The position numbers and the translations under genes are program-made. From NCBI GenBank assembly GCA_041649995.1, contig JBAZMA010000011.1:1-64000 (forward strand): a stretch of 64,000 nucleotides of DNA, read 5' to 3'. Below, in pieces: positions 1 to 7,185 of this stretch; within the stretch, counting starts at the first letter, position 1, and the number at the start of each line of letters is the position of its first letter. Below the pieces are notes generated by a model that did not search any database, was not told the DNA's origin, and worked only from the letters and a program-made list of their open reading frames with translations. Origin of the DNA: JBAZMA01 sp041649995. GTDB lineage: Bacteria > Omnitrophota > Gorgyraeia > Velamenicoccales > Velamenicoccaceae.

Positions 1-191
1 GAAGAAGAGCTCATCAAGCCTAACGCGCTCTCCCCTGTGGTATAGCCTGAACCTGAGCCGCCGGCGTATTGGGCCAGGGCTTCGCCAGGCAACAGGCCGC
101 AGGCAACAGGCAACAGCAAGAAGAACAAGGCAAGAAGGCCTGCCTGCTTCTTTTGTTTACTCCGGATTGTGTCTGTTGGTCTGTTGGTCAT
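1..191 (-). CDS. Exported protein, N-terminal part only (runs off window)
   Basis: ATG at 191-189 on the minus strand opens a frame of 63 codons that stays open to the window edge. The N-terminus is a signal peptide: charged MTNRPTDTIRSKQKKQ, then a Leu-rich core (LLALFFLLLPVACGLLP), then a cleavage-like ALAQ. The mature start, QYAGGSGSGYTTGESA, is the Gly/Ser/Tyr-rich leader seen on exported proteins of Planctomycete/Omnitrophota type; that comparison is from general knowledge. The DNA of the signal-peptide core (about 85-191) is nearly the same as that of the gene starting at 2161, so the leader is duplicated. Function unknown because the body lies outside the window. Confidence 0.6.
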   Translation of the reverse strand, partial: MTNRPTDTIRSKQKKQAGLLALFFLLLPVACGLLPGEALAQYAGGSGSGYTTGESALGLMSSS

Positions 192-229
192 GTTTTCCTT
201 TTTCAGGGTCTTGGGGCTAGGTTTTAGGT

Positions 230-334
230 TCTAGCTACATCCCTTAGCACCCATATATCGTCCTTCGTATCGATTTCTGATTTCTGACATCCGACTTCAG
301 ACTTCTGCTTTTGCTATACGCTATACGCCAAACG
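230..334. repeat. Dispersed intergenic repeat (copy 1)
   Basis: This stretch is built from short recurring words such as TTCTGATTTCTGACATCCG and CTTTTGCTATACGCTATACG. The same words recur at 2163-2290, 27535-27840 and 32455-32780. It is non-coding on both strands. No terminator or promoter is convincing. Confidence 0.6.
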
Positions 335-2161
335 TTAATCAGCTGTTCGGCCAGCCCTGCCGCCATAAGTATTAGCTCTTGAAGAAGACGCAGACGCGGC
401 AAAATAACGATCTGAAATCCTCGCATAGGTTGGCTCATGGCTCCATGTGCCGCTGCGAAGCCCTGTACCATTGCCGCTTGTAGGAGGCCAATTTGTAACG
501 TTATAGTCCCCATTAGTAATCAAAAACCCGTCCCCATTCAACCCCGTAAAAGCCCTGCCTGAAGAATGACCTACCGTAATAGTACGGATCCAAAGATTCC
601 CTGAGAGATCCATCAAGCCGTAATAAGAAGCGCCGGCCTGCTCGCGGGATGTTGCCAGCGAGGCCATGGCCCCGCTTCGCATCGGGCCTCTGTACGCATC
701 AGCAACAAGGTTATAGTAGTTACAATTGGCGGTATCAGGCAAGGCGGCTTCTGTGTTTTGCCCGGGATTCAAGATTTCCGTAGCCCCCGTTATTGTTGTC
801 GTGCCCCACGCGTATTCATTAGCCACAGGTGCCATGCCTCCGCCCCTGACCGCTTTTTCATATTCGAGCTCAGTGATGGGCCGCAACCCTGACCAATCCA
901 TATAGGCCGCCATATCCGCCCACGATAAATAATTGCAGGCAATCCATTCCCCGTCATCCGCTTCATTCGGAATACCATTGCCATTAAAATCACAGTAAAA
1001 CGTGATGGGGTTCGACGTATGGATAGAGGCATCGCATCGTATGCCGTTCCTTCTCGCCATCGTCGATGAACTTGACATGACATATCGGTTTGTGACAGAA
1101 GTCGTCCCTGCACTAAGAGATGTTTCTGTGCGATAGTTCTGCTGCGCGCGTGTCAACGAATTCAAAAAATCCCTGTATTGTCCTTGTGTGATTTCATACT
1201 TCATGACAAAGAATCCGTTGTAGCCCTTGGGAAAAGCCGCCGGTATAGGACCCACGCGATCACCTGGATACGAATTGGTAACCGAAGGACAGTAAAGGTA
1301 GCCATTGGTCGTTCCAACATTAATGGCATTTTCAGAACTGATGGCATAGGGATTGGTCGTTGTCGGATATGTATAAAATGCGTTATTCTCTGTCCCCCCT
1401 GAACCAACCACAAAACTCCCCTGCGGTATATACACCATCTCAATGGCAAACACCTTGACCCGGACATTGTCCCCGAACATGATGGCAGGGGCATTGATGC
1501 GCTGCTGGCCGGATTGGGAGCCTGAGGTGTTGACATTGGCCCCGCCAGGGGTGGTTGAGATGTTGAAGGTATTGGCTGTGGGGGCTTTGACATAATAGGT
1601 ATTGCCGGCTGTGATGCCTGTGGGAAGGGCGCCTGTGGTTGAGAACGTGATGGGTGAGTTGGCAGGAAGCCCGTGATTGGTGTAGGTCACGACACAGGGT
1701 GAGGCGATGGTCAGGGTCACAGGCACATGGGTGTATTGCCAGACAAAGGTCTGGTTGGCGCCGGGTTTTAAGAAGGCGCCCACGCCGTCTGCTGTGATGC
1801 CTGTTTTGTCGGTCGTGTTGTAGGCGGCAACCGTCCCTCCTGTTGAGAGGGGCACGTGGTCCCAGACGCCTGTGTCTGCCCTGTAGAACTTGGCAAAGAC
1901 CCAGGCGCGATCAAAGAAGGCCTGGCCGTTTTCATCCGTTCCGTTGAAGGTGTTGTCCCAGGAGAGGTCGAACTTGATCTCGATGGTCCCGGCTGTGGCA
2001 TCCAGGTTCTGAAGCTTGACGTTGGAGACGCTGACGTTGTTGGCAAAAGCTGTATCAGGCAACAGGCCGCAGGCAACAGGCAACAGCAAGAAGAACAGGG
2101 CAAGAAGGCCTGCCTGCTTCTTTTGGTTATTCCGGATTGTATTTGTCGGTCTGTTGATCAT
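335..2161 (-). CDS. Exported FGE-sulfatase-fold protein, paralog A
   Basis: 608 aa. Residues 1-40 are a signal peptide (KKQAGLLALFFLLLP core, cleavage after AFA). Residues about 42-150 are a beta-rich domain beginning NVSVSNVKLQNLDATAG. Residues about 150-225 are an inserted module with HGLPANSPITFSTTGALPTG and GNTYYV, which resembles repeats in phage tail and structural proteins. From about residue 235 (VFAIEMVYIPQGSF) to the end is a formylglycine-generating-enzyme/sulfatase-modifying fold, with YEITQGQYRDFLN, GLRPITELEYEKAVRGG and SGNLW. The usual C-terminal active-site Cys region reads GLRSGTWSHEP and lacks Cys, so a binding (C-type-lectin-like) role is more likely than catalysis. The paralog at 7186-8934 shares near-identical N-terminal DNA. 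Function inferred only from fold. Confidence 0.8.
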   Translation of the reverse strand: MINRPTNTIRNNQKKQAGLLALFFLLLPVACGLLPDTAFANNVSVSNVKLQNLDATAGTIEIKFDLSWDNTFNGTDENGQAFFDRAWVFAKFYRADTGVWDHVPLSTGGTVAAYNTTDKTGITADGVGAFLKPGANQTFVWQYTHVPVTLTIASPCVVTYTNHGLPANSPITFSTTGALPTGITAGNTYYVKAPTANTFNISTTPGGANVNTSGSQSGQQRINAPAIMFGDNVRVKVFAIEMVYIPQGSFVVGSGGTENNAFYTYPTTTNPYAISSENAINVGTTNGYLYCPSVTNSYPGDRVGPIPAAFPKGYNGFFVMKYEITQGQYRDFLNSLTRAQQNYRTETSLSAGTTSVTNRYVMSSSSTMARRNGIRCDASIHTSNPITFYCDFNGNGIPNEADDGEWIACNYLSWADMAAYMDWSGLRPITELEYEKAVRGGGMAPVANEYAWGTTTITGATEILNPGQNTEAALPDTANCNYYNLVADAYRGPMRSGAMASLATSREQAGASYYGLMDLSGNLWIRTITVGHSSGRAFTGLNGDGFLITNGDYNVTNWPPTSGNGTGLRSGTWSHEPTYARISDRYFAASASSSRANTYGGRAGRTAD

Positions 2162-2162
2162 G

Positions 2163-2290
2163 TTTTTGCTTTCTGTTTTGCCCTTCGTTTTGCTTTTATC
2201 TTTTGTTTTTTGCTTTTGTTTTTTGCTATACGCTATTTGCTATACGCCCATTTTCATTCTTAATTCTTAATTTTTAATTGTTCCTTCGTC
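2163..2290. repeat. Dispersed intergenic repeat (copy 2)
   Basis: This AT/T-rich stretch carries TTTTGCTATACGCTATTTGC followed by CATTCTTAATTCTTAATTTT and TTGTTCCTTCGTCCCTCGG. These are the same word order as the larger copies near 27.6 and 32.6 kb. It lies between the DUF2341 gene and FGE paralog A. Confidence 0.6.
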
Positions 2291-2296
2291 CCTCGG

Positions 2297-4786
2297 TCAC
2301 TTCGCTTCCACCGCGGTCAACTGGATCAGGGGCCTTGTCTGGACAAGCCTTCCCCTGCCGCGGACAAGCCTTTGTTTTTTGACATCGACTTTGTATTTAC
2401 GGCGGCCGGTCATCTGGCCGTCGGCGGATCTCTTGGGGCTCATGAGTTCATCGGCTTCTCTTTCGGTCAGATACGCCTTGATGATGACGAATTGCTCCCT
2501 TTCCTGGGCGCCCCAGGGGTGTCCGGCCGGGCGGATCATGACAATGTCGCCTTCCTTGTAGGCGGCCCTTTTGTCCGTGTCGGCATTGGCTATTTTGGTG
2601 TCGCCGATCTTGATCAAGAGCTCATAGAGCTGGCGGGCGGCCGGGATTTGAGGTTGATCTTTCAAGGATTCTTCTTCTAAGTCCTTGAGTTCCTCTTGTT
2701 CTTCTTCGGTGAGTTCCTTTTGGTCTTCTGCGGCCTGGTCTTCTCCTAAAGCATTAAAGTTGGCGTCGGTGCCGATGGAAAAAACCTTGTCTGAGACGTC
2801 ATAGGCCTGGGAATCGAGGGAATCGGATATCCTCACCAGGGCTTTTGAGGTCTGGACCGCGGGCGCCTGCCAGACAAAAGAGCCGGTGTTTAGAACCTTC
2901 GGCGAGATGAGCTGATAGGTCTTGCCGGCATCCGCGGAATATTCAAGCTTCATGAGATAGGAAGTCTCGTAATCCCAGGCCGTCCAGGTAATGCTGGTCT
3001 GGCTGCCGGGTGAGATGAATCCGCCGGAAGGAGACAGAAGCACGATGGCCCCGGGGTTGCACTGAAGAGACAGGGACTCGGCGTAGGGGCGGACGGAGGC
3101 TTCTTTCTTTAAGGTAAGCCTGGCCTTTAATGTCTGGGATTTGGCAAAATCGCCTCTGGAGGAATAATAAAAGGTATCTTTGGAAAAATTCTTTTTGTAG
3201 GTCCTGCCTTCGTCGGTTGAGATCTCAAGAGAGGCCCCAGCGGCCTTCCAGGACAAGGTCAGGACGCGGATGTCAAAGCCGGGTTTGAGTAAAGGCGTGG
3301 TGTAGGAGCCCTGGGAGGCGCCCTGTGTCAGGATGAGCTCGCCCTTAGGGCTGATCATTGTGTCGGCAAAAACAGGCAGGTCCAGTTTTTCTTCCGTATT
3401 GATGGAGGCGGCGGCGACAAAGGGCTCAGGGTCGGCGTATTTGCGCGATCTGATCCAGCGCACCTTGGTCAGGCTTCTGCCCAGTCCGGGGCCCGTGGTC
3501 TTTAAGGCGAGGTAGCCTTTTTTAGGGCCTTCCTTGTCTGTGTAGGAGACAGAGGCCTGTTTTTCGCTGAAGGTCTCGTTAAAACGCTCGAATGTCAGAA
3601 GGTTATCTGTGTCGGCGCTCAGGCGAAAGCCGTAATAGACGCCGGCAGAGATGGGTTTGGGGGTATTGGCCTTGACGATGTTATCGACGACCAGGGCGTG
3701 TTCGACGTCTTTTAAGCCTGAGGTGTAGGCTGTCAGCGTCACATCCGAGGCTGAGGCCGGGTCAGGGTCACGGGCGATGAGGCGAAGCTCATAGCCGGTC
3801 TGGGCGTCGGCGACAAGTTCAATGATGCCGTCCTTGAATTCAAAGGCCTTGGCCGTCACAGTGGAGGCGTCCAGAAGAAGGCCGTCTTTGGAGACCTGGG
3901 CGGAACCGCCCACGCCGGGAGAGACCGTCCATTGGGTTTGGTCGATCGCGGGCTCTGTCGTGAAGTCGGCGTAAAGATCAAACGTCTCTTTGGGCGAAGA
4001 CAGGCTTTCGGCAGAGGCATTGGCGTAATAAACGTAGAGGGCGACGCCTTCTTTGGGGATCTCAGGGACGCGGACAAAGAAGGTGGCGACCCTGTTGGGC
4101 CTCTGGCCTTCGATCTTGACCAAGCTGTGAGGGATGAGGGTTAGGCCGTCTGCGAGCGTGAAGCGGACATCTTTAAAATCATTGAGGATGCGGTTGCCGG
4201 CGTGAAGCGGCGTTTTGGAAAAAGCGGATTCACCGAGCTGGAGCGAGACCTGATAGTTGTAGAGGCCGAGCGCGCCGCCGGCCACGATAAAGGCCTTGCG
4301 ATAGGCGAAGCCTGAGAGCGCGGGAGAACCAAAGGAACCGTTGGAACCGGCGATGGTCGTAACAGCCAGGGATACCTCTGTCAGGCTGGTGCCTTCGCCA
4401 AGCACAGCCTTCCATTTAAGGGTTGAGCCTTTTTCCAGGCCCTTGGAGACAGGCGTGCCGTTGACGACCCTTGTGTAATGATTCCCTCCGTCCGCGCTCA
4501 CGTATAAAGCCACAGGGCCTGTGGCCTGCCATGTGGCTGTCAGGGATGAGACGGAATCCTTCAGGCCCACAGGCGAGCTGATGTATTCCATCCTCTCGGC
4601 AATGACAGGGAGTTCGAAATCGCCTGTTCCATCCTGGCGCCAGGTGTAGGGGGAGGAATAGACCGTAACTTCGGAGGCAACGGCATTCTGAAAAAAAGAA
4701 AATAAAAATACAACGCAGGCCAATAAAATAACGATTGAGCCTTTGTGAGCGATCGCGCTTTTTTTCATCGGGAAAAAGCCTGCCAT
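2297..4786 (-). CDS. Exported DUF2341-domain beta-sandwich protein
   Basis: 829 aa. ATG at 4786 is preceded by AGGAGGAACAAA, a good ribosome site. The signal peptide has the core IVILLACVVFLFSFF and ends AVAS. Residues about 165-285 match the DUF2341 pattern (YRKAFIVAGG, LNDFKDVRFTLADG, VALYVYYANASAES), a module of large secreted or surface proteins. A LamG/concanavalin-like stretch follows. Residues about 600-700 are Ig-like (SPGSQTSITWTAWDYE, GSFVWQAP). An acidic segment at about 710-745 (TEEEQEELKDLEEESLKD) precedes a basic C-terminal domain ending LVQTRPLIQLTAVEAK. There is no catalytic motif. It is probably an extracellular or envelope adhesion or structural protein, possibly a T2SS client; that role is inference. 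Confidence 0.75.
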   Translation of the reverse strand: MAGFFPMKKSAIAHKGSIVILLACVVFLFSFFQNAVASEVTVYSSPYTWRQDGTGDFELPVIAERMEYISSPVGLKDSVSSLTATWQATGPVALYVSADGGNHYTRVVNGTPVSKGLEKGSTLKWKAVLGEGTSLTEVSLAVTTIAGSNGSFGSPALSGFAYRKAFIVAGGALGLYNYQVSLQLGESAFSKTPLHAGNRILNDFKDVRFTLADGLTLIPHSLVKIEGQRPNRVATFFVRVPEIPKEGVALYVYYANASAESLSSPKETFDLYADFTTEPAIDQTQWTVSPGVGGSAQVSKDGLLLDASTVTAKAFEFKDGIIELVADAQTGYELRLIARDPDPASASDVTLTAYTSGLKDVEHALVVDNIVKANTPKPISAGVYYGFRLSADTDNLLTFERFNETFSEKQASVSYTDKEGPKKGYLALKTTGPGLGRSLTKVRWIRSRKYADPEPFVAAASINTEEKLDLPVFADTMISPKGELILTQGASQGSYTTPLLKPGFDIRVLTLSWKAAGASLEISTDEGRTYKKNFSKDTFYYSSRGDFAKSQTLKARLTLKKEASVRPYAESLSLQCNPGAIVLLSPSGGFISPGSQTSITWTAWDYETSYLMKLEYSADAGKTYQLISPKVLNTGSFVWQAPAVQTSKALVRISDSLDSQAYDVSDKVFSIGTDANFNALGEDQAAEDQKELTEEEQEELKDLEEESLKDQPQIPAARQLYELLIKIGDTKIANADTDKRAAYKEGDIVMIRPAGHPWGAQEREQFVIIKAYLTEREADELMSPKRSADGQMTGRRKYKVDVKKQRLVRGRGRLVQTRPLIQLTAVEAK

Positions 4787-5117
4787 TTTGTTCCTCCTGC
4801 AAGACCATCCCTAAAGAATACATCTCCTTGATTCCATTGTAATTGTAAAACAAAAGCATAACCAAATATAACCGTATTATTAACTATTGCATTTGCACAA
4901 AATACTCTAATAAAAAGAGTTAGATTAAAAATAACCTTTTTGAATCTATTCAAATCTCGTCCTAAACTCCTTATATTTAAACAGCTTATGAAACTTTTAA
5001 GCCAGGCTCAAATGTCTCATTCTAATCTGCCTAAATGGAGCGATTTTCTTTCAGAAAAGTGATTTAAGCGGGGAGGGAAGGCTTGATGCGTAGGTTCGAC
5101 TATCGCGGAAAGACTAT
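4787..5117. other. Intergenic region with upstream signals of the DUF2341 gene
   Basis: 331 bases, strongly AT-rich between 4840 and 4980. No coding frame is convincing. It should hold the promoter of the minus-strand gene at 4786, but no clean -35/-10 pair stands out. At 4939-4954 there is a perfect inverted repeat (TTTGAAT, CT, ATTCAAA) that could be an operator. Confidence 0.4.
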
Positions 5118-5768
5118 TTAAACATCCTCAATATCGATCAGCTTGTTCCTGATGGCGTATTTAATAAGGTCGCTGGTGCGGTGAAGGCCTAATTTTTTCA
5201 GCATATTGTTTTTATAGTTTTCGACTGTCCGGGGGCTTAAGGAAAGCAGAGCGGCGATCTCCTTGGCGGCCTTGCCTTCGGCCACAAGCTTGAGAACATC
5301 AACCTCTCTTTCCGTCAACAATCCTTCGCCCTGCTGCTCCTTCTCCGGCTTAGTGACTTTTTTCAGCAAATAGTCGGAAACCTGGCTATCCAGATAGATC
5401 TGTCCGGCGGAAATTTTTCTCAGGGCCAGCAGGAGATCGTCGGCGGCGTTCTCCTTGCTCACATAACCCTTCACCCCAAGCTGAAAGGCTTTCATGACAT
5501 AGGCATTGGCTTTGTGCACGCTGATGATCAGGATTTTTGTGCCGGGGCTTTTCTTTAAGGCCTCTTCGATGATCTCGAGGCCCGTCTTTTGCGGCATCGT
5601 GATGTCCAGAAGGAGGATATTCGGTTTGAGTTTTATGATCTTCTCCAGGGCCTCCTGCCCGTCTTTGGCCTCGGCAACGACCTCATACTCCGGCTGACGC
5701 CGAAGGATCGTTTTTATGCCTTCCCGGATGATATCATGGTCATCGACAATCAAAACAGTCTGGGACAT
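5118..5768 (-). CDS. NarL/LuxR-type response regulator
   Basis: 216 aa. Residues 4-120 are a receiver domain with acidic pocket VDDHD, phospho-acceptor Asp in LLLDITMPQKTG, and the conserved Lys in GYVSKENA. Residues about 150-212 are a LuxR helix-turn-helix (LLTEREVDVLKLVAEGKAAK, then SLSPRTVENYKNNMLKKLG). It starts 11 bases after the stop of the histidine kinase at 5780-7162, so the two are co-transcribed and form a cognate pair. Targets are unknown; the neighbouring DUF2341 and FGE-fold genes are the obvious candidates. Confidence 0.93.
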   Translation of the reverse strand: MSQTVLIVDDHDIIREGIKTILRRQPEYEVVAEAKDGQEALEKIIKLKPNILLLDITMPQKTGLEIIEEALKKSPGTKILIISVHKANAYVMKAFQLGVKGYVSKENAADDLLLALRKISAGQIYLDSQVSDYLLKKVTKPEKEQQGEGLLTEREVDVLKLVAEGKAAKEIAALLSLSPRTVENYKNNMLKKLGLHRTSDLIKYAIRNKLIDIEDV

Positions 5769-5779
5769 CGCTTTTTCCT

Positions 5780-7162
5780 TTAGTAAGAATATACGGGCAA
5801 TTCCACTTCCAGGCTGGTCCCCAGCCCCGGCTGAGAGATGATCCGCAGCGTCCCGTCCAAAAGCTCTATGCGTTCTTTCAAACCCTGCAAGCCCAGCTTG
5901 ACCTTGTCTTCCTTGCGGCGCAACAGATGTTTCTGCGCTTCAAGATCAAAGCCGATCCCGTCATCCTTGATCCCCAAAAAAACCTTATGCTCATCCAGCT
6001 GCAGACGGATCTCCACCTGGCGCGCCTCAGAATATTTGGCGATATTGGTCAGAGCCTCCTGCACAACGCGGTAAAGAACGAGTTTTTCCTCTGGAGAAAT
6101 GACCGGCTCCTTCTGCGGCATATGACAAATATACTGCGCTCCGGTGATCTCCTTGTTGTTAAGAACCAGCCCGTCGATGCTCTGGATCAAACCCACCTCA
6201 TCGATCTCCGGCGGCCTGAGGATCTCGGAAATATTGTGGGTCTTTTTCATCAATTCATCCAGGATGGTTTTGGCCTTTTCAATCTTGTCTTTGCTCTCCT
6301 GCGGGAGAGTGGCTTCCTCCTTTTCCAAAAGCGCCAGATAAATCTTCAGCCCGCTCAAATCCTGCCCCATTTCGTCATGGATCTGCAGGGAAAGATTGTT
6401 GCGCTCCTCTTCCTGAGCCGAAACAAACCGCCGCCACAATTCTTCACGATGCCGGCGGTCCTGACGCATCCGGCTATAGGTTAAAGAGGCCGTCAATAAA
6501 CCCAAAAAGATCGCGACCGCCAGAGACACGGTCAATAAAGTCACGGCCGCCCGCTGGCCAGACTCCGCTTCGGCCAGCTTCTTATCCAGCTTCTCGAGAA
6601 TATCCCTTTGCATGGGGTTTTCCAGGAAAGCGTCGATCCAAAAAACCTTGCTTTCAAATTCCCGCTGCATGCGCGCCAGCGCCGCCTGCGTGTCCGCCTT
6701 CGCGGACTCCGGTATTTCGTCAAGCTGATCGACCAGGCCAACGATGCTCTCGCCCAGACGGATCAGCTGTTCCTGGCTGGAGCGGACCGTTGAGGCCCAG
6801 GCCATGATAGATCCGGAAGCGCTCAAAGACAGATATTCGTCGAGATATTTATCGAAGTTTTCGGAAGCCGTACGGCTGGAATCCTGTCTTTGCACAATAC
6901 TTGCGGATTCCAGATAGCGGGTGCGGTGCCAGGACAGATAATTGCGGATGGCGGAGGCGTATCTGGCATTATTGATCCTCATCTCAAAAACAGCGTTTTG
7001 CAAAGGAATATCAACACGGGCCAGGGATTTCGCGACGCGGTTAAGAACGGCTATCTGCCGGATGCCGATGAGACCGATCGCGATAATAAGGCACAACAGG
7101 CCGGCGAAGCCCGCCATCACCCCCCAATCCAGCAATTTTTTTAAAAACCGGAAACTGCCCAT
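5780..7162 (-). CDS. NarX/DegS-type sensor histidine kinase
   Basis: 460 aa. A first transmembrane helix (WGVMAGFAGLLCLIIAIGLI) and a second at about 208-228 (LTVSLAVAIFLGLLTASLTY) bracket a helical periplasmic sensor of about 170 residues of the four-helix type. The HisKA_3 dimerisation box has the phospho-accepting His in LSLQIHDEMGQDLSGLK. The ATPase domain shows an N-box (EALTNIAKYSEARQVEI), a G1 box (DDGIGFD) and LGLQGLKERIELLDG. Domain order and size are typical of NarX/LiaS/DegS kinases, whose partners are LuxR-type regulators, matching the downstream gene. Confidence 0.93.
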   Translation of the reverse strand: MGSFRFLKKLLDWGVMAGFAGLLCLIIAIGLIGIRQIAVLNRVAKSLARVDIPLQNAVFEMRINNARYASAIRNYLSWHRTRYLESASIVQRQDSSRTASENFDKYLDEYLSLSASGSIMAWASTVRSSQEQLIRLGESIVGLVDQLDEIPESAKADTQAALARMQREFESKVFWIDAFLENPMQRDILEKLDKKLAEAESGQRAAVTLLTVSLAVAIFLGLLTASLTYSRMRQDRRHREELWRRFVSAQEEERNNLSLQIHDEMGQDLSGLKIYLALLEKEEATLPQESKDKIEKAKTILDELMKKTHNISEILRPPEIDEVGLIQSIDGLVLNNKEITGAQYICHMPQKEPVISPEEKLVLYRVVQEALTNIAKYSEARQVEIRLQLDEHKVFLGIKDDGIGFDLEAQKHLLRRKEDKVKLGLQGLKERIELLDGTLRIISQPGLGTSLEVELPVYSY

Positions 7163-7185
7163 GTCTTATTCAAAAAAATCAAAAG

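Noticed and set aside
1768..2270. Open frames opposite or out of frame with the signal-peptide region of FGE paralog A
   Set aside because: Shadow frames of a well-supported gene; their apparent hydrophobicity comes from the repeat DNA.
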